Shown here piece after piece: positions 15,710 to 22,687 of a stretch of DNA of 24,515 nt. Source of the DNA: a virus; the IMG/VR virus record IMGVR_UViG_3300043467_000033, positions 1-24,515 of that record; one strand, given 5' to 3'. Position numbers and translations under genes: made by a program. Under the pieces are notes generated by a model. The model was not told the origin of the DNA, ran no database searches, and saw nothing but the letters and a program-made list of their open reading frames with translations. Position 1 is the first letter of the stretch. Each line of letters begins with the position of its first letter.

Positions 15710-16230
15710 TATTTTTGAATTATTTTGTCTACTTGTTGATTAAATAACTTGAGTGCATCCAATCCGTACTTTTCAACCAGCTCTTCCGGTAATCTTTTGT
15801 AAGCAGCTTCGAATGGCTTAGTGAAAAACAGACTCTTTTTTAGTCCTTTGTTAAAGATGCTCCGTGCAAGTGCAAACTTCATACTTGTTCGCTTAACAAA
15901 CTTACCTGATTTGTCTCTTGGTGATAAGCCTTTGCGTCTTAGCCAAACATCTAAAGACTTTAACATCTTAGCATTTGGCACTCCTTTTCTATAGCTATAC
16001 TTTGATCCTCTCTTTTGCTTTAGTCCGTTGACACCTGCATCTTGATAAATGCCATAGTCCTCCATCATAAATTCAATGGAGATACTATTTGGCATCGTCT
16101 TTACGTTTCCTCTTAGTGACTTGTATAACTTGCCGTCTGATTTCTTTAACCTTACAAGGTTTTTCTTTGAGGCTTCAATTACATAGTCTCTAAACTTCTC
16201 AAGCTCCTTCTGAACTTCCGCTTTCTGCAT
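15709..16230 (-). CDS. HK97 gp10-like tail completion/neck protein
   Basis: 173 aa, very basic and helical at both ends. The layout is an N-terminal helix (E-V-Q-K-E-L-E-K-F-R-D-Y-V), a central strand part with Y-G-I-Y-Q-D-A-G-V-N-G, a basic loop and C-terminal helices (F-F-T-K-P-F-E-A-A-Y). This resembles the HK97 gp10/tail-completion family, which caps the tail at the neck. The helix, the Y-x-x-Y-x-D-x-G turn and a basic stretch are the features I rely on. It overlaps the 49-aa gene by 32 bases and the following gene as TAATG. Confidence 0.6.
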   Translation of the reverse strand: MQKAEVQKELEKFRDYVIEASKKNLVRLKKSDGKLYKSLRGNVKTMPNSISIEFMMEDYGIYQDAGVNGLKQKRGSKYSYRKGVPNAKMLKSLDVWLRRKGLSPRDKSGKFVKRTSMKFALARSIFNKGLKKSLFFTKPFEAAYKRLPEELVEKYGLDALKLFNQQVDKIIQK

Positions 16231-16348
16231 CCGTGTTTTCCTCGTCCTTTGCGTTTAGGATGTTGATAATCTGAATACCCCACATCGTAGGCATTTGACT
16301 GATTACCGTTTCCAATTGCTTTACTTGTTTTTCCGTTAGCGTTAACAT
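16199..16348 (-). CDS. Small acidic protein overlapping the gp10-like gene
   Basis: A 49-aa ORF, M-L-T-L-T-E-K-Q-V-K to S-G-S-S-E-G-A, with a helical first half and an acidic, Ser-rich tail. It fills the gap between the 89-aa gene and the gp10-like gene and overlaps the latter by 32 bases. I do not recognise it. The continuous fill of the gap and the normal codon pattern in the unique part (16231..16348) argue for a real gene, but the evidence is thin. Confidence 0.5.
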   Translation of the reverse strand: MLTLTEKQVKQLETVISQMPTMWGIQIINILNAKDEENTDAESGSSEGA

Positions 16349-16359
16349 ACTTTTTGTTT

Positions 16360-16629
16360 TTAAATTAAAGTTACTCCGATTGCTTGAGCAACGACCTGAT
16401 TAACGTAGTTGTTGTCAGTACCCCAAGCTGCGAACTCCTCTTCGGTTAAGGTGTAGTTACCTTGCGAAAGTTGGAGTCCGTCTGCGGTTAGCAACTGCCA
16501 GTACGTTGTGCAAGTCGTTGCCTCGGTTGTAAAGTTAAGAACTAAAACGGACATTTGCGTTGCCGTTCCTGCGTTAAGTGGGTAGACAATCGGCTCGATT
16601 GCTACTCCTTGTGTTGGTTGTGTTGTCAT
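16360..16629 (-). CDS. Small conserved phage protein, probably virion-associated
   Basis: 89 aa, M-T-T-Q-P-T-Q-G-V-A-I-E-P-I-V-Y-P-L. The middle is strand-like (A-T-Q-M-S-V-L-V-L-N-F-T-T) with T-T-C-T-T-Y-W-Q-L-L, and the end is helical (L-T-E-E-E-F-A-A-W-G-T-D). The E-P-I-V-Y-P-L opening and the W-Q-L-L...L-T-E-E-E-F-x-x-W-G order are a pattern I have seen in Bacteroidota phages without an assigned function. It sits between the fibre-like gene and the gp10-like gene. A tail-fibre accessory role is only inferred. Confidence 0.6.
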   Translation of the reverse strand: MTTQPTQGVAIEPIVYPLNAGTATQMSVLVLNFTTEATTCTTYWQLLTADGLQLSQGNYTLTEEEFAAWGTDNNYVNQVVAQAIGVTLI

Positions 16630-16639
16630 ATATTTATTA

Positions 16640-18118
16640 TTAGATATTTGTCCAAGTTGTTCCGTTGTAGTAACTCATTTGGTTGAGCGTGGTGTCATAT
16701 ACTTGCAGACCCGTTGCTGGAGTAGCAATTGCGTTCTTTTGTGTTGTTGTCATTCGTGGGGGAAGGAAGCCTTTTGTTGTGGATGCAATATCCATTAAAG
16801 CAGATGCGTTAGGAGTTGTAGTGCCAACACCAACTGAACCCGAATAAAAAATAAAATTACTTGCAGTTACAAATAAATCTCCGACAACTTCTAGTAAAGA
16901 TTTGTTAGCTTGATATTGACCAGTACTACTATAAGACGAACCAAAAGAATAAATTGTTAGTTTACTTGCAGAAGCATTTGTACCTAAATTTATAGCTGAG
17001 TAACTAGATGCAAGGGTATTTCTTATTGAACCCCAAACTCCGCTTCCTTTTGACTTATTTAAATCAATATCAAAAGCACCCGTGCCACTTCCTAAACTAA
17101 AGTTATCACTCACCCTCGCAGTCCCGTTAACGTCAAGTCTAAAGCCTGCGTCAGTGGTGGTGTTGATGAGGACGTTTCCACCACCCGTTACGCTTAATCT
17201 TGCAACGTTATTTGTATAGGTTATATGTGAATTATTTCCATAAACATAATTTATGTAATTATTAGCAGTACCACCAATTGACGCCTCAGAGCCTACAATG
17301 AATCTACTTGCTCCCGATATTTGATAGAGTAAAAAATTACCCGCTCCACCCGAACCACTAATTACTTGCGCTCCTTGAACATTAAATTTTTCTCCCGTTC
17401 CCGATGGAGTAGTAACCCCACCAACACCAATCCAAGTTGTAACTACTGTATTACCACTCACCCTCGCAGTACCATTGACGTCTAAACGGAAGCCAGCATC
17501 GGTTGTTATTCCGATTAGGACATTGCCCGTGTTTCCAATGCGTAGCCTTTCAGTAACGCCACCCGTTGACATAGTAATTATATTTGCACTACAAATAGTA
17601 ATGGGTGTTACCCCACCCGAATAGAATCCTAAAGTATTGGCAGTTAATACGCCGTTAGGTGTGTAACTTGAAGATGTAAGGAATACCGAGCCATTAGAAA
17701 TACTATTCTCACATTGAAAACCAGAAACCGCAGCCGCTCCCGTTGACGCATTTTTAATGTTTACAAGATTGCCACCATTGACGTTTCCAAGTACGTCTAT
17801 TTTTTGAGCTGGAGTACTTGTGCCTATTCCAATACGGACATTCGTATCATCCCAAAAAATGTTTGCACTCTGCTGCAACACATTCCCCGTACCTTGAAAC
17901 AATACCCGACCTACCGTACCCGAAGCTATCGGTGTAGTGCCGACTGTTAAGCCTGATGCTGCGCTTGCAGAGATTTCTACATAGACGCTACCTGTCCAAC
18001 GATAAGTCTTATTGGTATCCTCAGCTATGTAAATAGTTTTTAAGCTCCCTGAGGCAGGGAATGCAGCTAAATTAGCGTAGGTTTTTACTTGTGATGGTAT
18101 GTTAATATCTATTGCCAT
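16640..18118 (-). CDS. Tail fibre-like protein with internal repeats
   Basis: 492 aa, extremely rich in Gly, Ser, Thr and Asn. It opens with an anchor-like region (Y-A-N-L-A-A-F-P-A-S-G-S). It carries two copies of a repeat with the core T-T-D-A-G-F-R-L-D-V-N-G-T-A-R-V-S about 116 residues apart, and several I-G-x-G-T-S-T-P and V-G-V-G-T-T-T-P units, as in trimeric fibre shafts. The C-terminus has G-F-L-P-P-R-M-T-T-T-Q and ends in Y-Y-N-G-T-T-W-T-N-I. In many fibres that end precedes a self-cleaving chaperone domain, but none follows here. It overlaps the upstream gene by 10 bases. Long repeats and low-complexity strands point to a fibre or adhesin; the receptor is unknown. Confidence 0.7.
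   Translation of the reverse strand: MAIDINIPSQVKTYANLAAFPASGSLKTIYIAEDTNKTYRWTGSVYVEISASAASGLTVGTTPIASGTVGRVLFQGTGNVLQQSANIFWDDTNVRIGIGTSTPAQKIDVLGNVNGGNLVNIKNASTGAAAVSGFQCENSISNGSVFLTSSSYTPNGVLTANTLGFYSGGVTPITICSANIITMSTGGVTERLRIGNTGNVLIGITTDAGFRLDVNGTARVSGNTVVTTWIGVGGVTTPSGTGEKFNVQGAQVISGSGGAGNFLLYQISGASRFIVGSEASIGGTANNYINYVYGNNSHITYTNNVARLSVTGGGNVLINTTTDAGFRLDVNGTARVSDNFSLGSGTGAFDIDLNKSKGSGVWGSIRNTLASSYSAINLGTNASASKLTIYSFGSSYSSTGQYQANKSLLEVVGDLFVTASNFIFYSGSVGVGTTTPNASALMDIASTTKGFLPPRMTTTQKNAIATPATGLQVYDTTLNQMSYYNGTTWTNI
17107..17179 (-). repeat. Fibre-gene internal repeat, copy 1
   Basis: This 73-base stretch encodes the N-V-L-I-N-T-T-T-D-A-G-F-R-L-D-V-N-G-T-A unit. It matches copy 2 at 17455..17527 almost fully at the protein level, while many third codon positions differ. 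That points to selection on the protein or an old duplication rather than a recent one. Confidence 0.75.
17455..17527 (-). repeat. Fibre-gene internal repeat, copy 2
   Basis: Second copy of the unit described at 17107..17179, 348 bases away and in the same frame. The protein repeat is N-V-L-I-G-I-T-T-D-A-G-F-R-L-D-V-N-G-T-A, with only a G-I/N-T difference near its start. Confidence 0.75.
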
Positions 18119-18759
18119 AAAACGTTTATTGTTTGATTGCTTAAAGTTGCGAATGTATTTGTTGCTACTTGTGTTCCGTCTATTTGTACGTTGAAAGTAG
18201 TATCAGGTAAAACTAACAAGCCACCGCTTGCAACTGAAGCAGTATAAGTTAAGTTAGAGTTTTGAACGGTTGCGCTTACACAAAATGGAGAGCTGCTGTC
18301 GTTCTCGCAAATTGTCATTTCGTTAGGGATCAAGACGTCAAAAGTCATTGTCCATCCGGCAAGGTAGTTCTCAAATCTCTCAGTAAAAGGTTCACACGTT
18401 GGATTGCCGTCAACCACGAACTCTAAATTCCACAAATTGCCGTGTAACATTTGGTCATAGCAGCGATTTAAGATTGCCAGTTGCGTGTTGAGTACGTCTT
18501 GCTCGTTTGAGTTACCGACATAAACGTCAGTTGTAGCTTTCTTGCTGATGTCAACGATGTCCATAGCAATCAACGAGAGGTTGTAACGCACTACGTTGGT
18601 CTCGAAAGATACGTTGTTAGTCATTAAGTGTACAAGCGGAAAGATAGTCTGCTTGTTTAAATCCACTTCAAAGATATCACCCTCAGTAGTCGTGTTGACT
18701 AATGGGTCATTATCAAAATGCCATTTAATTAATTCCAATACTTTATAGAATCCTGTCAT
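18109..18759 (-). CDS. Tail protein of unknown type (tail terminator-like place)
   Basis: 216 aa. The first ~150 residues are a compact α/β region (F-Y-K-V-L-E-L-I-K-W-H-F-D, F-P-L-V-H-L-M, N-L-S-L-I-A-M-D-I-V, Y-L-A-G-W-T-M-T-F-D-V), and the last 50 are a Ser/Thr/Val strand-rich tail. A core of this size with a strand-plus-helix N-terminus and a 'W-x-M-T-F-D-V' strand is reminiscent of tail terminator/completion proteins, but I do not claim a family. The start overlaps the stop of the frameshifted product by 4 bases, and the stop overlaps the fibre-like gene by 10 bases. Cys near residues 126, 151 and 160 are present. The context is the tail block. Confidence 0.55.
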   Translation of the reverse strand: MTGFYKVLELIKWHFDNDPLVNTTTEGDIFEVDLNKQTIFPLVHLMTNNVSFETNVVRYNLSLIAMDIVDISKKATTDVYVGNSNEQDVLNTQLAILNRCYDQMLHGNLWNLEFVVDGNPTCEPFTERFENYLAGWTMTFDVLIPNEMTICENDSSSPFCVSATVQNSNLTYTASVASGGLLVLPDTTFNVQIDGTQVATNTFATLSNQTINVLWQ

Positions 18760-19519
18760 CGTCTTAGTTGTCTTTCAAATTGTCTTCTTTCAATTTCGTT
18801 TTTCTGCTTCTCGAAGGTGAGATAGGTGAGACACCGAGTAAGTCTTGATTTGGTGATTTCGTCGAACTTAGTGATATCTCCTTTAGCGATTGCATAAAGT
18901 GATTGATACCATCCCCATCTTTTGCTAAATTGAGTTGTTTCGCTAAAGTCTGCGATAGGTTCTTCTGCTTCGTTATCTCCTTCTCCAAATAGTTCAGGGT
19001 AGCCTGCAGTAATTCGCTTTCTAAAGTCCAAAAAAAAACCGATGCAGCAATGCAGATGTCTAATGGTGCGAACTTCATAAGCTCTTGGATGCCTAAGTTT
19101 GGGTCGTAGTCTTTGATGTCGTACTTTTCTCCTTTTCGTGTTTTGATAGGACGGTAAAGCACCGCCATTGCCTTATGGAAGTTATCCCAACTCTGCAAGT
19201 GAGAATCTAAATCCACATACTCACCGAATGTTATCTCTTCAAGTTCCGGAATAAAACCAAACTCAATATCTCCAATCTTAAAAGTCGGAGTGAATTTAGG
19301 TGTCTGATTAAATAGTTGAGTGAAGTGAACTATCAATTCGTTTAAGGAAGTGAGCTTTATCTTAGCTACCTCATTCAATCGGATTCCGCAGAATATCTCA
19401 ATCATTTTTTGAGCTACAAATTCTTCGTCAGTAGAGTTCTGCTGCACTTTCAAGAAGTCCTGATAGTGCTTTAGTGGTATCTCGTTTAGATTTGATGGTA
19501 CGTTGATTTGTACTTCCAT
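18756..19519 (-). CDS. -1 frameshift fusion product of the chaperone-like gene (254 aa)
   Basis: Residues 1-163 come from 19519..19031 and the next 91 from 19031..18756, with one base read twice. The -1-frame part reads L-D-F-R-K-R-I-T-A-G-Y-P-E-L-F-G-E-G and later R-W-G-W-Y-Q-S-L-Y-A-I-A-K-G-D, C-L-T-Y-L-T-F-E-K-Q-K-N-E-I-E. That is a coherent helical region with normal codon use, and I associate the G-W-Y-x-S-x-Y-A-x-A-x-G-D motif with Bacteroidota phage tail genes. The -1 frame holds no Met at all within its 91 codons, and only a TTG stands at its start. Ribosomal slippage on T-TTT-TTT is thus the simplest way to make it. The stop overlaps the next start by 4 bases. Confidence 0.75.
18764..19519 (-). 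CDS. Tail assembly chaperone-like gene, unshifted product (251 aa)
   Basis: The 0-frame product starts M-E-V-Q-I-N-V-P-S-N. Its first 163 residues form a mixed domain with I-E-F-G-F-I-P-E-L-E-E-I-T-F-G-E-Y near 85-101 and M-A-V-L-Y-R-P-I at 118-125. After V161-F162-F163 lies the slippery run. Without a shift it goes on for 88 residues (W-T-L-E-S-E-L-L-Q-A-T-L-N-Y-L-E-K), a helical region with G-D-G-I-N-H-F-M-Q-S-L-K-E. Both parts look protein-like. A long N-terminal part shared by two C-terminal variants is the layout of siphophage tail assembly chaperones (G/GT type). It lies downstream of the terminase rather than directly before the tape measure gene, so the function is inferred from the frameshift. 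Confidence 0.7.
   Translation of the reverse strand: MEVQINVPSNLNEIPLKHYQDFLKVQQNSTDEEFVAQKMIEIFCGIRLNEVAKIKLTSLNELIVHFTQLFNQTPKFTPTFKIGDIEFGFIPELEEITFGEYVDLDSHLQSWDNFHKAMAVLYRPIKTRKGEKYDIKDYDPNLGIQELMKFAPLDICIAASVFFWTLESELLQATLNYLEKEITKQKNLSQTLAKQLNLAKDGDGINHFMQSLKEISLSSTKSPNQDLLGVSPISPSRSRKTKLKEDNLKDN
19030..19038 (-). other. -1 ribosomal frameshift slippery site (nine T)
   Basis: On the minus strand GG-TTTTTTTTT-GG is read GTT-TTT-TTT-TGG in frame 0. T-TTT-TTT fits the X-XXY-YYZ slippery rule, and a one-base backward slip gives TTT-TTG-GAC, which enters an 88-codon open frame beyond the shift. A +1 slip would hit TAG within a few codons. A stimulatory stem-loop downstream was not worked out by eye. 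The run is the longest T tract on the coding strand in any gene I checked here. Confidence 0.8.
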
Positions 19520-19521
19520 AT

Positions 19522-19707
19522 TTATTTAACTTTTGATTCGTCTTTTTGTAACACATAGGCATAAGCCTGAGCCAACATCTGAGTATGCCTTCTTACGTTG
19601 AAGATGTCGTTGAATACGATGTTGACTTTCTTACCAGTTGTATCTTGAATGTACTGCTCAACCACTCTAATCATCTTAGGCAGCTCATCGGATGTTGTAT
19701 TGTCCAT
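19522..19707 (-). CDS. Small phage protein after the terminase
   Basis: 61 aa if it starts at 19707, where it overlaps the terminase stop by 23 bases. An ATG at codon 12 (19674) would give a 50-aa product starting 10 bases after the terminase stop and beginning M-I-R-V-V-E-Q-Y-I-Q. The product is a single compact α/β unit (T-G-K-K-V-N-I-V-F-N-D-I-F-N-V) with a helical end (T-Q-M-L-A-Q-A-Y-A-Y-V-L). No Cys or membrane helix. It lies 2 bases before the next gene. Unknown function; the position suggests a tail or head accessory protein. Confidence 0.6.
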   Translation of the reverse strand: MDNTTSDELPKMIRVVEQYIQDTTGKKVNIVFNDIFNVRRHTQMLAQAYAYVLQKDESKVK

Positions 19708-20845
19708 AGTTTGATTTTAGTCCGAGTGCTTCCATTTCGTGGTATCTAAGTGCGTCAATAGCGTGATTCAGGTGATCAATAGGTTTTCTCATACGTTGAC
19801 CTTGCTTGTCAGTATCCCAACAATATGAGCGAAGTTCTTTGATAAGGTTCGTGCTTGATTTGGTTACTAAATAATCTTGTCTTTGCATCACATCAATTCC
19901 GTAGTTGATTGAGTCAGCTCCTTTTGTTACTCCTTTGATTGTTTTTCCCTGCCTCCTGATTTCTTCGATTGATTTCGGTTCACTTGAATCAGCGTAAATG
20001 ATGATGCCTGACGGAAGTATCTTTGCGATGTCGGAGTTGACCATACCTGTCCGGTAAGCAAGTTCGTTTATTATTCGTTTTCCGTTCCAATTATACACCT
20101 CAATTGCTGCCGTAGGGTCATTCGTGTATCCAAAGTCAAGCCCTATTCCGATGAGTTTTGCCTCAACTGGTATTGTATCAATCTCTTTCCAATTATTGAA
20201 CACCACTCCTTCAAGACTGCCTACCTCACCAAGACCATAGACTCTCCACCAATTAGCCCAATAAGAACTCGTAACTGCTTTGTCTCGGTTCTTTTCTATT
20301 TGTGTGACAATACTTTCGTCTAACGCTTCGTTATCTTTGTAGGTTAAGATTATGAAATCCGTGTCAGGTTCGTCTTTTAGTTCCTTGTGTACCCAAAACT
20401 CATTGGCAGGGTTAAAGTCTAAGAATACCTCTTTCTTTGTACGGATTGAAAGTTCGTTGTAAGCCTCGAAGGTTACGTTGTTGCACTCGTTGATGTACAA
20501 GATGTCACGTCTCGCACCCCTGAGCTTAGACGCATCGTCTGCAGAGAAGAACTCTACAACGCTTCCGTTTTTAAAATGGTATGTAAGTAAAGACTTATTT
20601 AACTGTTGGTCATTAAATCGGTTTGTCCATTTTAGTATTTTAACGAAGTCTTTTAATGCTCCCCTTCTTAGATGAGGTATGCTTTCTGCTACTATGCTTA
20701 TTTCTATTCCGTCTTTGCGTAGTGCCTTGTCAATTAACACCGCAAGGATTGAATACGTTTTCGAAGCCGACGTGCCACCTTGAACAATCTTAATACGCTT
20801 CTTTAAAGCCAGTACTTTATTCGTTGCCGTTGTCCTCTTGTACAT
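19685..20845 (-). CDS. terL: Terminase large subunit
   Basis: 386 aa with both terminase domains. ATPase: a Walker A-like G-G-T-S-A-S-K-T at 23-30, a Walker B-like I-L-Y-I-N-E at 115-120 with Glu120 as the catalytic acid, and L-D-F-N-P-A-N at 142-148. RNase H-like nuclease: Asp237 in L-D-F-G-Y, Asp286 in I-Y-A-D-S-S-E-P, and Asp364 in H-A-I-D-A-L-R-Y. This is a PBSX/terminase_3-type motor that cuts and packages phage DNA through the portal. It overlaps the small subunit gene by 29 bases, as is common. The Asp that usually precedes the Walker B Glu is Asn here. Confidence 0.9.
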   Translation of the reverse strand: MYKRTTATNKVLALKKRIKIVQGGTSASKTYSILAVLIDKALRKDGIEISIVAESIPHLRRGALKDFVKILKWTNRFNDQQLNKSLLTYHFKNGSVVEFFSADDASKLRGARRDILYINECNNVTFEAYNELSIRTKKEVFLDFNPANEFWVHKELKDEPDTDFIILTYKDNEALDESIVTQIEKNRDKAVTSSYWANWWRVYGLGEVGSLEGVVFNNWKEIDTIPVEAKLIGIGLDFGYTNDPTAAIEVYNWNGKRIINELAYRTGMVNSDIAKILPSGIIIYADSSEPKSIEEIRRQGKTIKGVTKGADSINYGIDVMQRQDYLVTKSSTNLIKELRSYCWDTDKQGQRMRKPIDHLNHAIDALRYHEMEALGLKSNYGQYNIR

Positions 20846-21149
20846 CAGGGAATAGTGGTAACTCGGTTATTGTTTGTTCTACTTGCTGAAGTGGTGCACC
20901 ATAGCCTGAGTCCATTAATGCCTTGTAAGCTGCTACATCGCCTTCACGAGCCTTTTTAATCAACGCTAACGTCATTAAATCCTCTTGGCTCATAGTTTCT
21001 TGCTCGCCTGTTAATGGGTTCTTTAGAGCCTGATTTACTTCAAGCCACTTGCGTGCTATTGTGCTGCGGTTTAGTGAGCCTTTCGGTCTTCCGTTTGGAT
21101 TTCTTACCTCGCCTTTTTGTGCAGGCTTTAAGTTTTCGTCGTTTGCCAT
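20817..21149 (-). CDS. terS: Probable terminase small subunit (DUF5681-like)
   Basis: 110 aa. The N-terminal R-N-P-N-G-R-P-K-G-S-L-N-R-S-T-I motif (about 16-31) is that of DUF5681-type proteins, which occur next to large terminase genes. Helices follow (A-R-K-W-L-E-V-N-Q-A-L, E-D-L-M-T-L-A-L-I-K-K-A, A-A-Y-K-A-L-M-D-S-G-Y-G), then a short acidic tail. Small subunits bind the packaging site and load the large subunit, and the basic G-R-P-K motif suits DNA contact. The overlap with the large subunit gene supports the pair. The family pattern is from memory and the role is inferred from the neighbour. Confidence 0.75.
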   Translation of the reverse strand: MANDENLKPAQKGEVRNPNGRPKGSLNRSTIARKWLEVNQALKNPLTGEQETMSQEDLMTLALIKKAREGDVAAYKALMDSGYGAPLQQVEQTITELPLFPDVQEDNGNE

Positions 21150-21163
21150 CCTTCTTATTTATT

Positions 21164-22309
21164 TCAAATTATTTCTCCGTTGCGTTTAATAACCAAACTC
21201 GGGTCTAACTTTTTCATTCGGTCAATAATAACTTGACAATACTTCGGGTCTAATTCCATTCCGTAGCACTTGCGTTTAAGTTGGTGTGAAGCAACCATTG
21301 TAGAACCTGAACCTAAATAAGCATCCAATACTAATTTAATTTCTTTCTTTGAATGTCTATCCGCATATTCAAAACACCAATTCATTATTTCTTGTGGTTT
21401 TTGAGTTGGATGGTTTTTTTCCTCTCGGTTTGCTTTTGCTCTTGCATATTCTTTTATTCTTAATGCATTGTTAAAAGAAGTCCACGCCATTTCTCCATCT
21501 GCTAAACTGAATCCTCTTTGTCCTTTATCCCAAATAAGCCATCCCATTGTTGGAGGTAAATCATCTGTAAAATAGTTTCCTCCCCATATTATTTGATTGT
21601 CCGTGATTTCACAAAGATATTGTAATACTCCATTTTCGGGTTTTGACTTATCCCAATCGGGTGCATCATAAGATTTCCATCCGTTTTTATCAGCTCCTCC
21701 TTTTCCATCTCCTTTTCCTTTTAGCATACCACCGTAGTCAATTCCATAAGGTGGGTCAGTTAAAAGTAATTCGGCTTTTTTACCATCTAATAGTTTTTCT
21801 ATTAAATCACTATCCGTACTATCTCCACAAAGTAAACGGTGTTCTCCTATCTCAAATAAATCTCCTAATACAATATCAGTTTCAATACCGCCTTCGGGAA
21901 CGCTGAAGTCATCTTCCTCTGCTTCGAGTTCGGTTACGCTTAAATCAACAGGCAAGTCTAAACCCCACTCGTCAAGTTTTTCGGTATCCCATTCGTTAGC
22001 TAACATATCCCAATCCCATTCTCCAAAGCCTACGTTGTCCTTAACTATGAATTCGTCTTTCTGCAGCTCAGTTAAGTTCTCTGCCTTGACAATGTAAACT
22101 TCTTTCATACCTGCTTCTTTACACGCTTTTAAACGCATATTGCCACCCAGTACAATGTTGTTCTCATCTACTACTATTGGACGCAGCTCCAGCATCTGAG
22201 GAAACTCCTGAATAGACTTAACTAACTTCTTAAACTTATCGTCTTTGATTAGACGTGGGTTCTTTGGGTTCGTCTTTACCTCGCTGATTTTTACTTTATC
22301 TACTTTCAT
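21164..22309 (-). CDS. ParB-like domain fused to a DNA adenine-type methyltransferase
   Basis: 381 aa. The N-terminal ~115 residues match a ParB/sulfiredoxin-type domain (V-K-T-N-P-K-N-P-R-L at 11-20, I-V-L-G-G-N-M-R-L-K-A at 52-62). The C-terminal part is a methyltransferase with D-P-P-Y at 185-188 and D-A-Y-L-G-S-G-S-T at 329-337, the latter being the S-adenosylmethionine pocket. Catalytic motif before pocket is the β-class order, and D-P-P-Y favours N6-adenine. H-P-T-Q-K-P (300-305) is the usual family link. A start at 22354 is possible but runs through the previous gene; 22309 is one base past its stop. The enzyme may mark phage DNA against host restriction (inference). Confidence 0.85.
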   Translation of the reverse strand: MKVDKVKISEVKTNPKNPRLIKDDKFKKLVKSIQEFPQMLELRPIVVDENNIVLGGNMRLKACKEAGMKEVYIVKAENLTELQKDEFIVKDNVGFGEWDWDMLANEWDTEKLDEWGLDLPVDLSVTELEAEEDDFSVPEGGIETDIVLGDLFEIGEHRLLCGDSTDSDLIEKLLDGKKAELLLTDPPYGIDYGGMLKGKGDGKGGADKNGWKSYDAPDWDKSKPENGVLQYLCEITDNQIIWGGNYFTDDLPPTMGWLIWDKGQRGFSLADGEMAWTSFNNALRIKEYARAKANREEKNHPTQKPQEIMNWCFEYADRHSKKEIKLVLDAYLGSGSTMVASHQLKRKCYGMELDPKYCQVIIDRMKKLDPSLVIKRNGEII

Positions 22310-22310
22310 A

Positions 22311-22682
22311 TTATGCCTCGTAAGCGTTGTAAATCTTTCTGAGGTTGAATACAATCTCTCTAAAGCAAGAAGCGCAAGAGGATGGTTCTAAACGTATCTT
22401 CATTATTCGTGAGTAGATTTCTCTTACTACTGTTACTTCGCTTGGTCTGAAGGTTTCCGTTTCATTGATCCGTATTTCCGTAAGATAGTTGTACTCCGCT
22501 TCGGTTAGACATTCAGGTTTGCGGTATGGAAACCACTCGTTGAGTTTTTCCTTTCTCGCATCGCATCCGCAGTCTTCTCCTGCAATGAAGTTGACAAGTT
22601 TCTTGATACCGGTAGCTTCAGTTATTTGCTCTATGGTATCTCCTAATCCTTGAGCTTTTCTTGGTGTTCGTGTTTTTGCCAT
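22311..22682 (-). CDS. Cys-rich protein with zinc-ribbon-like cysteine pairs
   Basis: 123 aa. A basic N-terminus (K-T-R-T-P-R-K-A) is followed by a helix, C-G-C at 38-40, W-F-P-Y-R-K-P-E-C-L at 50-59 and C-A-S-C at 103-106. Five cysteines in C-x-C...C...C-x-x-C spacing suggest a metal site. The G-E-D-C-G-C-D-A-R-K-E-K-L-N block is one I have met in Bacteroidota phages next to packaging genes, without a named function. It lies between the sigma factor and methyltransferase genes. Binding of DNA or of RNA polymerase would suit the context but is not shown by the sequence. Confidence 0.65.
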   Translation of the reverse strand: MAKTRTPRKAQGLGDTIEQITEATGIKKLVNFIAGEDCGCDARKEKLNEWFPYRKPECLTEAEYNYLTEIRINETETFRPSEVTVVREIYSRIMKIRLEPSSCASCFREIVFNLRKIYNAYEA

Positions 22683-22687
22683 TTTAG

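Noticed and set aside
16640-18118. Diversity-generating retroelement target in the fibre gene
   Set aside because: No reverse transcriptase gene, no template repeat and no adenine-biased variable end were seen. The internal repeats are in-frame shaft repeats.
18756-19031. Separate gene starting at TTG 19031
   Set aside because: TTG starts are rare in this group and this one coincides with the end of the T9 run. Frameshift entry is the better explanation.
19685-20845. Terminase inactivated by loss of the Walker B aspartate
   Set aside because: The catalytic Glu120 and the three nuclease aspartates are present. Asn at the preceding position is a tolerable variation and not a sign of decay.
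22310-22354. 15-residue extension of the methyltransferase
   Set aside because: It overlaps the upstream Cys-rich gene. The ATG at 22309 is one base after that gene's stop and begins the ParB-like domain properly.
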